64,000 nucleotides of DNA, from assembly GCA_049241565.1 (NCBI GenBank), contig JBMLQL010000060.1, positions 1-64,000 on the forward strand, given 5' to 3'. The stretch comes from DZBG01 sp049241565 (GTDB lineage Bacteria > Bdellovibrionota > Bacteriovoracia > Bacteriovoracales > Bacteriovoracaceae). Positions 15,913-24,974 of this stretch are shown here, piece after piece. Made by a program: the position numbers and the translations under genes. Position 1 is the first letter of the stretch; the number at the start of each line of letters is the position of its first letter. The notes under the pieces are model-generated. The model was not told the DNA's origin. It did not search any database and saw only the letters and a list, made by a program, of their open reading frames with translations.

Positions 15913-17568
15913 TTACATCATTCCGCCCATGCCCCCCATTCCACCCATACCGCCCATTCCGGCACCTGCATGAGAATGATCATCCTTCTTAGGAAGGTCA
16001 GCGATCATTGTTTCAGTTGTTAGCATAAGGCCAGCAACAGAAGCTGCATTTTGAAGAGCAGAACGAGTTACTTTAGTTGGATCGATGATTCCAGCTTTCA
16101 CTAGATCTTCGAATTTATCGTCACGAGCGTTGTAACCAAATGAGGCGTTTTTAGATTCTTGGATTTTGTTGATGACAACAGATCCATCAACACCAGCGTT
16201 GAAAGAGATTTGACGGATTGGCTCTTCGATCGCTTTTTTAATGATCTTGATACCAGCATTTTGCTCTTCGTTTGTCCCTTTAAGGCCATCTAGAGCAGCC
16301 ACAGCGTGAAGAAGAGCAGCACCACCACCAACGATAATACCTTCTTCTACAGCAGCGCGAGTAGCATTAAGAGCGTCTTCTACGCGGTCTTTCTTCTCTT
16401 TCATTTCTGATTCAGTTGGAGCTCCAACTTTAATAACTGCAACACCTCCAGCAAGTTTTGCCAGACGCTCTTGAAGTTTTTCTTTATCGTAGTCAGAAGT
16501 TGTTTCAGCGATTTGAGCGCGGATAGCAGCAACACGAGCTTCAACATCTTTCTTATTACCAGCACCATCAACAATAACTGTATTTTCTTTGTCGATTGTA
16601 ATTTTTTTACAAGTACCAAGAAGTTGAAGAGTGACTGTCTCAAGGCTCATTCCAAGCTCTTCAGAAATAACTTGTCCACCAGTTAAGATCGAGATGTCTT
16701 TAAGCATTTCTTTACGACGGTCACCAAAACCAGGAGCCTTAACAGCTGCTACGTTAAGAGTTCCGCGAAGTTTGTTTACAACAAGAGTTGTAAGAGCTTC
16801 ACCTTCGATATCTTCAGAAATGATCACTAGTGGTTTACCAGTTTGAACAACCTTCTCAAGTGTAGGAAGAAGTTCTTTCATTGAAGAGATTTTTTTATCA
16901 GTGATAAGGATGTATGGATTCTCGAAAGTTGCTTCCATTTTTTCTGCGTTAGTCACGAAGTATGGAGAAAGGTAACCACGGTCAAATTGCATACCTTCAA
17001 CTACATCAAGTGAAGTTTCAGCTGTTTTTGATTCTTCAATTGTGATCACGCCTTCTTTACCAACTTTAGACATAGCTTCAGAAATAAGTTTTCCGATTTC
17101 CATATCATTGTTAGCTGAAATCGCTCCTACGTTTGCAATCTCTTCTGCTGTATCGATTTTCTTCGACATAGTCTTAAGCTTTTCAATGATCTTAGTTGTA
17201 GCAAGATCAATACCACGCTTAAGGTCCATTGGGTTGTGTCCTGCTGCTACTAGCTTTACACCTTCGCGGTAAATAGCTTGAGCAAGAACTGTCGCCGTTG
17301 TTGTACCGTCACCAGCGTCTTCATTTGTTTTTTGGGCCACTTCTTTAACAAGTTGAGCTCCCATATTTTCAAAAGCATTTTCGAGCTCGATTTCTCTTGC
17401 CACAGAAACACCATCTTTCGTGATTGATGGAGCTCCAAATGATTTTTGGATAACAACGTTACGACCTTTAGGTCCTAGAGTTACTTTTACTGCATTTGCA
17501 AGAGCGTTAACTCCAGCAAGAATTGATGAACGAGCTTGTTCTGAATATTTGAGTTCTTTAGCTGACAT
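15913..17568 (-). CDS. groL: Chaperonin GroEL (Hsp60)
   Basis: The 551-residue subunit of the double-ring chaperonin that folds cytoplasmic proteins with ATP and GroES. Signature features are SARSSILAGVNALANAVKVTLGPKGRNVV near the start, the ATP site DGTTTATVLA (about 87-96), the apical domain with GYLSPYFVTN, and AAVEEGIIVGGGAALL near residue 410. The tail is the usual GGM repeat, ending MGGMGGMGGMGGMM. GGAGA lies before the ATG. It forms an operon with groES, 32 bases upstream, and ends at the terminator at 15855. Confidence 0.98.
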   Translation of the reverse strand: MSAKELKYSEQARSSILAGVNALANAVKVTLGPKGRNVVIQKSFGAPSITKDGVSVAREIELENAFENMGAQLVKEVAQKTNEDAGDGTTTATVLAQAIYREGVKLVAAGHNPMDLKRGIDLATTKIIEKLKTMSKKIDTAEEIANVGAISANNDMEIGKLISEAMSKVGKEGVITIEESKTAETSLDVVEGMQFDRGYLSPYFVTNAEKMEATFENPYILITDKKISSMKELLPTLEKVVQTGKPLVIISEDIEGEALTTLVVNKLRGTLNVAAVKAPGFGDRRKEMLKDISILTGGQVISEELGMSLETVTLQLLGTCKKITIDKENTVIVDGAGNKKDVEARVAAIRAQIAETTSDYDKEKLQERLAKLAGGVAVIKVGAPTESEMKEKKDRVEDALNATRAAVEEGIIVGGGAALLHAVAALDGLKGTNEEQNAGIKIIKKAIEEPIRQISFNAGVDGSVVINKIQESKNASFGYNARDDKFEDLVKAGIIDPTKVTRSALQNAASVAGLMLTTETMIADLPKKDDHSHAGAGMGGMGGMGGMGGMM

Positions 17569-17600
17569 ATTATTTCTCCGTTTAAGATTGAGTTAGTTAA

Positions 17601-17894
17601 TTATTGAAGGATTCCGAAAATTTCGTCTTCTTTCATGATGATGTAGTTTTCACCAGCGACTTTAACTTCTGTTCCAGAGTATTTTCCGAAAAGAACTTTA
17701 TCGCCTTTTTTAACATCAAGAGCTTTTACTGATCCATCTTGAAGACGGTATCCGGCACCCACGGCCATCACTTCACCTTGAGCTGGTTTTTCTTTGTGAT
17801 TGTCAGGGATGATGATTCCGCCAACAGTTTTTGTTTCTTCCTCTAATCTTTTGATTAGAACACGGTCTTGAAGTGGTTTTACAGTTAATGACAT
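17601..17894 (-). CDS. groS: Co-chaperonin GroES (Hsp10)
   Basis: The 97-residue lid of the GroEL chamber. It begins MSLTVKPLQDRVLIKR, carries the mobile-loop region EEETKTVGGIIIPD and ends YIIMKEDEIFGILQ, all typical. A longer reading from 17981 adds 29 residues that match nothing in the family; AGGAGG eight bases before the ATG at 17894 fixes the start. Confidence 0.97.
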   Translation of the reverse strand: MSLTVKPLQDRVLIKRLEEETKTVGGIIIPDNHKEKPAQGEVMAVGAGYRLQDGSVKALDVKKGDKVLFGKYSGTEVKVAGENYIIMKEDEIFGILQ

Positions 17895-18203
17895 AAGTCC
17901 TCCTATGTTGCTTGGCAATATCAATAAAAAATCAGCACTTAAAATTTGTCTATAAGGTGATACCGAACTTGGCAGTGTCAAGGCTAGGTAAAAGAAAAAA
18001 ATTCTAGAATAACTCGCCCAGTTTTTTGACTATCTCCAGTCACAGACGTTGGCCGAGTAACCAAATCAACCACTCCGTCTAGTTAGGCCAAATCTTCCTA
18101 TTTTTATGTATTTTCATACAGATATATCTATCAAGTTCTCCCTTGAAACACCGAAAGGCAATTATTGATACAATCACCCTAAGCATTTTCAAGGAAGTGG
18201 AGA
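17895..18203. other. Gene-free stretch between groES and a lipoprotein gene
   Basis: A 309-base divergent intergenic region. It holds the candidate groE promoter (17952-17981, minus) and the leader of the plus-strand lipoprotein gene, including TTGAAA at 18143 with TACAAT at 18169 (spacing 20, poor). I searched for a CIRCE inverted repeat (TTAGCACTC-N9-GAGTGCTAA) and saw none. Nothing else is recognisable. Confidence 0.6.
17952..17981 (-). promoter_or_regulatory. Candidate promoter of groES-groEL
   Basis: On the minus strand TTGACA (17981-17976), 18 bases, then CTTATA (17957-17952), about 57 bases before the groES start. The -35 is perfect and preceded by C, as in some heat-shock promoters; the -10 is weak. 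Confidence 0.4.
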
Positions 18204-18725
18204 GTGCTAAATTTATTATCGACACGGACCGTTCTCCCCATTTTGACGTTGTTAACTATAAGCGTTGGATGTGGAAAAAAAATTCAAGAAGATAGCAAAT
18301 CGGGCGGTTCCCGATCAGATCAAAATCTGGAGCTATCCTCAACACCAGGTGTAAAAGTGAACTCTCTGGATGCTCACGGTGATCGCTATGAGCTTCTTAA
18401 GGATGGATCTTTTGTTCTCCCTGACCAACTCCTTATCCAAACTGGTAAACCGGCGATGAATTCCTTAATCAAAATCATCTATAACAAAGTAGATGAGTAT
18501 GATTATGAATTTCACTGTCTTTATAAGTACGGTGGAGTGGGCAATCGTTATGATTTCTTTCGTTGTGAGAACCCAGACAATCGTGATTTAGGTGTTAAAC
18601 CTGAAAACCTTGGCCTTATCAACTGGCCAATGGATCAAGGTAAAACAATTGAGATCGATTTTTTTGGTACTAAGCCCTCTACAGAAGTTCAAGTTCAGGC
18701 CATCTTCAACGCCAACTGGAAGTAA
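18204..18725 (+). CDS. Putative lipoprotein, unknown
   Basis: 173 residues from a GTG start preceded by AAGGAAGTGGAGA. The N-terminus is a lipoprotein-type signal ending SVGC (Cys23), a slightly unusual lipobox because Ser, not Leu, stands at -3. A disordered Ser/Gly/Lys linker follows, then a domain of mixed strands with two further cysteines (EFHCLYKYG and FFRCENPDN) that may pair. No family was recognised. It stands alone and ends before a stem-loop. Confidence 0.72.
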   Translation: MLNLLSTRTVLPILTLLTISVGCGKKIQEDSKSGGSRSDQNLELSSTPGVKVNSLDAHGDRYELLKDGSFVLPDQLLIQTGKPAMNSLIKIIYNKVDEYDYEFHCLYKYGGVGNRYDFFRCENPDNRDLGVKPENLGLINWPMDQGKTIEIDFFGTKPSTEVQVQAIFNANWK

Positions 18726-18750
18726 TCCCCTTATCAAATTAAAGAAGTTC

Positions 18751-18787
18751 TTCATTCACAGGATGTGAATGAATGACACTCTTTTTT
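18751..18787 (+). terminator. Probable terminator (perfect 10-bp stem)
   Basis: TTCATTCACA (18751-18760), loop GGA, TGTGAATGAA (18764-18773), then TGACACTC and a run of six T (18782-18787). The T-run starts eight bases after the stem, so it is not an ideal terminator, but the stem is perfect and well placed behind the lipoprotein gene. Confidence 0.5.
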
Positions 18788-18810
18788 CCAAAAGAAAAAT
18801 AGACCATTGA

Positions 18811-20607
18811 TTATTTAGAAGAAGGTTTTACAGAAGCTGGAGCACGATGACGTCGGTATTCTAGAGAGCTGTTGATTTTCTTTCTATCTTCAGCATCCAA
18901 TTGTCCAAAACGATTATCAAGAACCAGAAAACGGTAATTCTCAGTATTATACTGGGCCGCCCGGTTAAGCATTTTATAATACTGTTTCTGATCTATCTCA
19001 TCACTGTATCTGTTAAAAAACGTTTTAAAGGTCTCTGGGTCAGAAGCCGCGAGATAGCTGAGTGTTGAATCAAGCTTCCCACCTCTTTCCAAGAAATACT
19101 CTATCAGATCAGGATCTTTTTTATTCACAATAGCGGCCATCATTGATGGTCCAACGAGACCCCATCGAGGACGATTAATCTTTTCTTCGATAATAGGATT
19201 AGACTTAATTGTTTCAGGATCATTTTCAGTAATATAATTCCAGGCCTCTTTTGATTCTTGAAAACGGTAATTCATCCAACCAAACATCATAAAAGTCACC
19301 ATGAGCACCGAAGTCACGGTCTTCCAAGTAGTCATGCGACGAGCTTGATTGAGGACTCTTGAAACATGATTTTCATACCAATTAAAAGGAAGCTGATCAT
19401 GACTCTTCTTTTTAACCATTTCCATTCTTTCATCAAGAGATGGATGAGTAGAGAAAACTCGTTTTAGAAAGTCAGTGAACCTATTGCTCTTTACTTGTGT
19501 CTTTTGTTTAACATAGTCTGGAATATCTTTAGGCTCCGTCAGTTTACGAAGAGAAGACTCAAGATTTTCCACTGTCGTCCCTAATTCTAAAACAGCATAA
19601 GCATCGGCTTCATATTCATGACGACGGATTTCTTCAAAAATAAGAATTTGATTCAGAACAATAACAGACACAAATCCTAACATTGTGAAGAAAATAAGCA
19701 TTGAAGTATGGTGTTCAAGATCTTCATTATAGAAAAGTGCTCCCAAAAGGAAGACTGTCGCTAAAATCAACACCAATGAAACAATAACAAGAATAAAGCC
19801 TTTGACGAGGGCCAAGACTCTTTTATGAATATGGTTATTAGCAATATGGGCCAGCTCATGACAAATAACGGCTTCAAATTCTTCTCGACTTAAAATATCT
19901 CGTAGGGGCTTACCAATAAACATAGTTTGATTGTTAAATTTCCAAAGATTGAGTCCCACGACAAAGGCGTTTTTCATATTGGCCTCAATCCAGCGCAGTC
20001 TCATTTGTTCAAGACCCAGTTTTTCGAGATGAGGTTGAATGAGCTCAAGATACTCAGGCTCAGTTATTTCACGATTAGGAATGAGCTTCAGCATCGCCAC
20101 AACAGTAAAAATAATTGTCATGACTGAATAAAAAATAATTTCGATCGGAGCTCCGATAATCCACCAATTTCCCCACTCTTTAAGACCGTTACTAAAGGCC
20201 CACGAAATCAAAGAATAAGAAAGAATCGGAAGAAGAAGCAAAGAGAAGACGATGCGAAAATCTTTGACAATGAAATCATTGAAACTTGATTTAAGATCTA
20301 GTCCTGTCCACTTTTTGAGATAGCTGAGGTAGAATTGGAAAAATCCAAAACTAAAAAAGGTAATCCCAAGAAAAACTAAAAGAATAAAAGCAATCACGGC
20401 ATCTTCATGCTTGTCCTCGACCATCATTGCCGCAACGACACCGAAGAAACATTCAAAAACAAAAACATAAAATTGATGCTTTAAAATACTGAGTTGCTCA
20501 TTAAGATTTTTAGAATGAATCAGGGCAGACTTGATCTCCTCACGCTCACGTGAGAATTTCCAGATGTTATAAAGAAGTCCGACAAAATAGAAAATGGTAT
20601 AAACCAT
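18811..20607 (-). CDS. M48 family membrane metalloprotease (HtpX/Ste24-like)
   Basis: A 598-residue inner-membrane zinc protease. The N-terminal half has several membrane segments (about 46-62, 70-95, 118-138 and 150-173). The catalytic motif HELAH (250-254) is followed by two more membrane segments (about 265-290 and 300-320) and the third zinc ligand region HEYEADAYAV. HtpX is about 290 residues, so this protein is much longer, with an N-terminal membrane extension and a C-terminal soluble domain after residue 430 that I do not recognise. It probably removes damaged membrane proteins or processes a specific partner. It is transcribed alone. Confidence 0.88.
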   Translation of the reverse strand: MVYTIFYFVGLLYNIWKFSREREEIKSALIHSKNLNEQLSILKHQFYVFVFECFFGVVAAMMVEDKHEDAVIAFILLVFLGITFFSFGFFQFYLSYLKKWTGLDLKSSFNDFIVKDFRIVFSLLLLPILSYSLISWAFSNGLKEWGNWWIIGAPIEIIFYSVMTIIFTVVAMLKLIPNREITEPEYLELIQPHLEKLGLEQMRLRWIEANMKNAFVVGLNLWKFNNQTMFIGKPLRDILSREEFEAVICHELAHIANNHIHKRVLALVKGFILVIVSLVLILATVFLLGALFYNEDLEHHTSMLIFFTMLGFVSVIVLNQILIFEEIRRHEYEADAYAVLELGTTVENLESSLRKLTEPKDIPDYVKQKTQVKSNRFTDFLKRVFSTHPSLDERMEMVKKKSHDQLPFNWYENHVSRVLNQARRMTTWKTVTSVLMVTFMMFGWMNYRFQESKEAWNYITENDPETIKSNPIIEEKINRPRWGLVGPSMMAAIVNKKDPDLIEYFLERGGKLDSTLSYLAASDPETFKTFFNRYSDEIDQKQYYKMLNRAAQYNTENYRFLVLDNRFGQLDAEDRKKINSSLEYRRHRAPASVKPSSK

Positions 20608-20698
20608 GTGTACCTACCCAAGAACTTATCGGTCTTTCAGAGGGGAGATTTAAGAAAGTTTATGAATATGAAGGGGGTACCGGACTATTTTGATACGA

Positions 20699-21115
20699 CT
20701 AGTAGAAACACTTTTGCTCATGGTGAACGATAACCAGCTCTTGTCTCACATTTCCGAGAGAAATGGGACCAAGCATGGCCTTAAAACGAACAGGATATTT
20801 AAACGTTGTAGGCCCAGTGCAGTTATACCCGACTTCATCGTTCTGGATTAATTTAACACTTTGCTGGTAGGCCACTTGTTGAAGCTGAGGATAAGGAAAC
20901 CTCTCCACTGAAGCTTCTTTGCAGTCCTGATAACAAGCCTGATAACTGGCCTTGTTAATCCGACCAAACTCTCTTCCCTCATCAAAAACTTTGCTCGATG
21001 TTGGAATTGAATGAGAACCCGTTGTCGGAGGGTAAACCTCGATCGAACACTGGCAAGTATAGGCTAGGGTCTGGGCACTCATCATGAATAAAAAAGCCGA
21101 TAAAACAAATTTCAT
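20699..21115 (-). CDS. Small secreted cysteine-rich protein, unknown
   Basis: A 138-residue protein with a signal peptide (MKFVLSAFLFMMSAQTLA) and six cysteines in the mature part: TCQCSIEV, ACYQDCKEA, GYNCTGP and the terminal KCFY, suggesting disulphides. No family was recognised. A GTG six codons upstream (21133) is also in frame, but neither start has a clear ribosome site; the ATG gives a normal signal peptide and is preferred. Confidence 0.7.
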   Translation of the reverse strand: MKFVLSAFLFMMSAQTLAYTCQCSIEVYPPTTGSHSIPTSSKVFDEGREFGRINKASYQACYQDCKEASVERFPYPQLQQVAYQQSVKLIQNDEVGYNCTGPTTFKYPVRFKAMLGPISLGNVRQELVIVHHEQKCFY

Positions 21116-21169
21116 TATTTGTATTATCGGCACTAAATTTTAGGAATTTAATAAAAACGGATCAGTCTG

Positions 21170-23815
21170 TTATTTGAGGTCAAACCAATTGGCCCCAACA
21201 CCCATATCAACCTTCAGAGGAACAGTCAGGGTCACTGCATTTTCCATTTCCTCACGGACAAGCTCTTTCATCAATTCAAGCTCACTGGGAATAACATCAA
21301 AAATAAGTTCATCGTGAACCTGAAGAACCATTTCTGATTTTAAGTTCTCTTTTGTCAGCCTCCTATCAATATTGATCATCGCGAGTTTAATAATATCTGC
21401 CGCTGTTCCTTGAATCGGACTATTAATCGCTACTCTTTCCGCCATGGCCTTAATTTGACGATTAGAAGATTTAATATCAGGGAGAAACCGTTTTCTTTCA
21501 AATAATGTTTCCGCATATCCAGTCTCTTCACACTTCTCTCTTAAACTATCTAAAAATCCTTTCACGCGAGAGAACTTCTCAAAATAACTCGTGATATATT
21601 TTTTGGCCTCTCCTTGAGGAATACGTAAAGTTTGCGAAAGACCAAATGAAGTTTGACCGTACATAAGACCAAAATTAATGGCCTTGGCGCTATTACGCTG
21701 ATCTTTAGTAAGTTTTTCAAGAGGGATATCAAAAATCTCTGAAGCTGTTTGTTTGTGAATGTCTTTATCGTTTTTAAAAGCAAAAAGCATATTAGGGTCT
21801 TGAGAGAAATGTGCAAGGATACGAAGTTCAACCTGTGAGTAGTCAGCAGAAAGAAGAACCTTTCCTTCACTAGCAATAAACCCTTGTCTCAGTCTTCTTC
21901 CATTTTCAGTTCTCACTGGGATATTCTGTAAGTTCGGATGATCTGATGAAAGTCTTCCTGTTGCCGCATTAGATAATTGAAAATGAGTATGAATCTTTTT
22001 TGTTTTAGAATTAATAATCAAAGGAAGAGTTTTTACATAGGTAGAGAGAAGCTTTTCTAATTCTCGGTATTTTAAAAGCATTGCTGGAATAGGTGAAACA
22101 TCTAAACTTACAAGTTCTGTTAAGACCTCGGCATCTGTTGAATAACCTGTTTTTGTTTTTCTGATGACTGGAAGTTTAAGCTTTTCAAAAAGAAGTTCTC
22201 CCACTTGCTTAGGAGAGCGTAGATTTATCTCATCACCAGCTGCTGCAAAGATTTCTTTTTCAATTTCCCCAAGTTCTTTAGCAAATTCTTTTTCAAGCCC
22301 ATGATAGAACTCAGTATCAAGGTTCACTCCCACAAGCTCCATCTTCGCCAAGACATTTAGCAGAGGAAGATCAAGATCATAATATGGCTTAGAAACTTTA
22401 AGCTCATCCAATCTTTTGACAAGGATAGGATAGATATCAAATATAGCTTCTACAAACTGAGCATTCGTTTTTTGGTCAGCCTCGGAAGAAGCTCCAAACA
22501 AATCTCCTTGCCCCTCAGGGATTTTTATCTGAATACCAAGATATTCTTCAATTAAAGTTTCAAGATCATGTTTTCTCTCAGGGTTAATAAGAAAGTGAGC
22601 TTGAGAGATATCAAAATATTTTTTAATCTGATGTTTCGCGAGATGAGCAGTTTGAAGTAAAGACTTCATATTATCTGAAACAACGACAGGGTTAACTTCT
22701 TCTAGAACCTTAAAAAAATCAGTTGATTTAAAAGAGACTTCCGGAAAATAGACACTAAAAACTTGATCTCCTTGATAAAACATCAAAGACTTGATCTCAG
22801 AAAGTTGATCGTCAGGTTGACTCCACTCTAGTCTCATGGCCAGAGTTTTCTCCGTCAGATTTTTTTTAAGTTCTGTGATCGTTTTAAGAGAAATAATTTC
22901 TAATTCTTTGGCTTCTTTTTTGGTTTTAGTTGCTGAAGCATCTGGTAGACCATCATCATCGGTATGAAAAGCACTCAGCTTTGCGAGCCATGATTTAAAA
23001 TTCATTTTTTCAAGGAAGCTAATAAGTTCGTTTGAAGCCACAAGGTTATAAATCATTTGAGTTTCATCGAGTGGAATCTTTAAGTCAGTGGTGATTTTCA
23101 CTAGGCTCTTAGAAAGGTGGGCCTTCTCTTCATTTTCAATGAGAGCACTCTGCGTTTTTTTATTTTTAATTTTGTCTTTATTAAGCAAAATGGTTTCTAG
23201 GTTTTTAAACTCCGCCAACAGATTGGCTGCACCTTTAGCACCGATGCCTGGCACTCCTGGAATATTATCTGAAGTATCCCCTACTAAAGAGAGATAATCG
23301 ACAATTTGCTCAGGATAAACTCCCATCTTCTCCAACACATCATCACGAGAGTAAGTCTTCTCTTTCATCGTATCGAGCATTTTGATTGGGCCATCCACAA
23401 ATTGCATAAGATCTTTATCACCTGAGGCAATAAGAATTTCATCGAATTGATCTTTATACTGAGTCGCCACAGAGCCAATAATATCATCGGCTTCAAAGCC
23501 AGGCATTCGAACGCTTGGAAGTTTAAGGAGATCCACTAAATTTTCAATAAGAGCAAACTGAGGAATAAGCTCATCAGGTGGTTCCGTGCGATTGGCCTTA
23601 TACTCAGGGTAAATTTCTTTGCGGTAAGACCCTTCTTTTGTATCTCTTGCAATCACAATATGCGTGGGATGATATTTGGTTATAAGATTATACATTGAAC
23701 TTAAAACACCATAAACAGCATTGACTGGCGTTCCATCAGCGGCATGCAAAGGACGAATGGCAAAAAAAGCACGAAAGATAAAATTACTTACATCAACAAT
23801 GATAAGACGTTTCAT
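21170..23815 (-). CDS. polA: DNA polymerase I, proofreading domain degenerate
   Basis: Repair and Okazaki-fragment polymerase, 881 residues (928 in E. coli). The N-terminal 5'-nuclease (1-290) keeps its acidic residues (VDVSNFIFRAF, GFEADDIIG, SGDKDLMQF, VGDTSDNIPGVPGIG). The middle 3'-5' exonuclease-like domain has MRLEW (327-331) where the active family has DTET, so the first metal-binding Asp is missing and proofreading is probably lost, as in Taq. The polymerase domain is complete: motif A DYSQVELR (658-665), motif B RNSAKAINFGLMYG (707-720) and motif C VHDE (833-836). The start overlaps the end of the RDD gene by four bases, so they are coupled. Confidence 0.97.
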   Translation of the reverse strand: MKRLIIVDVSNFIFRAFFAIRPLHAADGTPVNAVYGVLSSMYNLITKYHPTHIVIARDTKEGSYRKEIYPEYKANRTEPPDELIPQFALIENLVDLLKLPSVRMPGFEADDIIGSVATQYKDQFDEILIASGDKDLMQFVDGPIKMLDTMKEKTYSRDDVLEKMGVYPEQIVDYLSLVGDTSDNIPGVPGIGAKGAANLLAEFKNLETILLNKDKIKNKKTQSALIENEEKAHLSKSLVKITTDLKIPLDETQMIYNLVASNELISFLEKMNFKSWLAKLSAFHTDDDGLPDASATKTKKEAKELEIISLKTITELKKNLTEKTLAMRLEWSQPDDQLSEIKSLMFYQGDQVFSVYFPEVSFKSTDFFKVLEEVNPVVVSDNMKSLLQTAHLAKHQIKKYFDISQAHFLINPERKHDLETLIEEYLGIQIKIPEGQGDLFGASSEADQKTNAQFVEAIFDIYPILVKRLDELKVSKPYYDLDLPLLNVLAKMELVGVNLDTEFYHGLEKEFAKELGEIEKEIFAAAGDEINLRSPKQVGELLFEKLKLPVIRKTKTGYSTDAEVLTELVSLDVSPIPAMLLKYRELEKLLSTYVKTLPLIINSKTKKIHTHFQLSNAATGRLSSDHPNLQNIPVRTENGRRLRQGFIASEGKVLLSADYSQVELRILAHFSQDPNMLFAFKNDKDIHKQTASEIFDIPLEKLTKDQRNSAKAINFGLMYGQTSFGLSQTLRIPQGEAKKYITSYFEKFSRVKGFLDSLREKCEETGYAETLFERKRFLPDIKSSNRQIKAMAERVAINSPIQGTAADIIKLAMINIDRRLTKENLKSEMVLQVHDELIFDVIPSELELMKELVREEMENAVTLTVPLKVDMGVGANWFDLK

Positions 23816-24324
23816 AAAGAGTTCCTGTTACATGTCACCTGACGATCTTCAAACCATCCCTTAGGACGTTTGCGAAGATCTAGTCTTGTTCCGTCATTAG
23901 CGATCACTGTGGTGTCTGCTAAAACATCTCCAAGTCGATGAGGTGTTTTCTCTTTGATTAAGAGATAAATTTCCACGATGCTAAATGGTAAGGCAAGAAA
24001 GGCAGCAATCAGCCAGCCCCAGCCCGGATAAATAAGAAATGATATTGGTACTACTAACGGCAAATTACGAATAAAAGATTGTTTGGTTGAACACGGAGTC
24101 CCATCAATAAGCGAGACAACCATAAAACCCATGATTCTTTTTCCAATGGACTGCCCTTCGTAAAGAGAGTCGGAGATACTTAAATAAATCACCCCTAGAA
24201 TAAGTCCCATAGGGTAATAAAACACCACACCGGTGCCTACAATTGCGAAATCAATGGCTTTTGCCAGAAAACGAGTCCAAAGGGCCCGTTTGAAGCCGGC
24301 ATTTAAAAGTTCTCTTCTAAACAT
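23812..24324 (-). CDS. RDD family membrane protein
   Basis: A 170-residue inner-membrane protein with the RDD hallmarks: RFLAKAIDFAIVG with Arg and Asp in the first membrane segment, GQSIGKRIMGFMVV after the second, and a third segment around 95-125. The family has no settled role; transport or Na+/H+ exchange has been proposed for some members. The GGAG ribosome site is clear. It overlaps polA by four bases and is probably in its operon. Confidence 0.88.
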   Translation of the reverse strand: MFRRELLNAGFKRALWTRFLAKAIDFAIVGTGVVFYYPMGLILGVIYLSISDSLYEGQSIGKRIMGFMVVSLIDGTPCSTKQSFIRNLPLVVPISFLIYPGWGWLIAAFLALPFSIVEIYLLIKEKTPHRLGDVLADTTVIANDGTRLDLRKRPKGWFEDRQVTCNRNSL

Positions 24325-24384
24325 CTGTGCTCCATAATAGCGATTTTTTTATTCATCGCAAAAGCCTTTGTTCAAGTCCTTTAC

Positions 24385-24413
24385 TTGTCCTCAGGCTTCT
24401 TGTGCGGTAAACT
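24385..24413 (+). promoter_or_regulatory. Candidate sigma-70 promoter of trxA
   Basis: TTGTCC (24385-24390), a 17-base spacer and TAAACT (24408-24413), about 25 bases before the trxA start. Hexamers are imperfect but the spacing is ideal and the position fits. Confidence 0.45.
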
Positions 24414-24440
24414 CTTAAAGATGAAATAAGGAGACCTACT

Positions 24441-24764
24441 ATGGGTAATTTAACACATGTCACTAACTCTAACTTCGAGCAAGAAGTAACAAATTCAGAT
24501 AAACCAGTTCTCGTTGATTTTTGGGCAGAATGGTGTGGACCATGTCGTGCTCTAGGTCCAGTTCTTGACGAACTCGCCACAGAACTAGACGGTAAAGCTA
24601 CGGTAGTAAAAGTCAATGTTGACCAAGCTCCTGACCTTGCTCAAAAATTTGGAATCCGTGGTATTCCAACGATGATTTTCTTCAAAGGTGGCGAAGTAAA
24701 AAGCACTCTTGTAGGTAATCAACCTAAAGCAGAAATTCTTAAGAATTTAACTTCGCTTATCTAA
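24441..24764 (+). CDS. trxA: Thioredoxin
   Basis: A 107-residue cytoplasmic disulphide reductant. The active site WCGPC (33-37) stands in the normal context DFWAEWCGPCRALGPVLDELA, and the cis-proline loop GIRGIPTMIFFKGG follows. Length and ends match TrxA. AAGGAG lies before the ATG and a strong terminator follows, so it is a single-gene unit. The long antisense reading frame across it is a shadow. Confidence 0.97.
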   Translation: MGNLTHVTNSNFEQEVTNSDKPVLVDFWAEWCGPCRALGPVLDELATELDGKATVVKVNVDQAPDLAQKFGIRGIPTMIFFKGGEVKSTLVGNQPKAEILKNLTSLI

Positions 24765-24787
24765 TTCAAAAATTCACTCTTTTCTTT

Positions 24788-24816
24788 GAAGGGCCAGTTT
24801 ATCTGGCCCTTCTTTG
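24788..24816 (+). terminator. Terminator of trxA
   Basis: GAAGGGCCAG (24788-24797), loop TTTAT, CTGGCCCTTC (24803-24812), then TTTG. The ten-pair stem is perfect and lies 23 bases after the stop codon. Confidence 0.85.
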
Positions 24817-24904
24817 TGTACTAAAAAAATCAGGCATTAAAATCCCCTAGGCATCTCAGAGTTTTTTACTCTGGGATAAGCACATTTTGTCCCTATCTTT
24901 TTTT

Positions 24905-24932
24905 TTGGTTAAACTCATTTTCCGCTTATAAT
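24905..24932 (+). promoter_or_regulatory. Probable sigma-70 promoter of the AglRQS-like operon
   Basis: TTGGTT (24905-24910), 16 bases, TATAAT (24927-24932), about 42 bases before the first gene. Just upstream is a nine-pair hairpin (24854-24876, loop TTTTT) of unknown purpose. AAGGGG lies before the ATG at 24975. Confidence 0.6.
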
Positions 24933-24974
24933 CATAAGTAATAACTCGTTTTTTTCCAGGGAAGGGGAATTTAT

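Noticed and set aside
17895..17981. Longer GroES beginning at 17981
   Set aside because: The extra 29 residues match no GroES and cross the promoter region; AGGAGG marks the start at 17894.
17960..17990. TTGGCAGTGTCAAGGCT on the plus strand, sigma-54-like, before the lipoprotein gene at 18204
   Set aside because: Four mismatches to consensus and more than 200 bases from the gene; better explained as part of the groE promoter on the other strand.
17895..18203. Possible CIRCE operator for groESL
   Set aside because: No copy of TTAGCACTC-N9-GAGTGCTAA or a close variant is visible.
24353..24616. An 87-codon minus-strand reading frame across trxA
   Set aside because: Antisense shadow of thioredoxin; no ribosome site and Ser/Arg/Thr-rich low-information composition.
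24854..24876. Nine-pair hairpin with a TTTTT loop between trxA and the motor genes, as a terminator or riboswitch
   Set aside because: The T residues are in the loop and not after the stem, and it lies upstream of the likely promoter at 24905; no riboswitch class fits.
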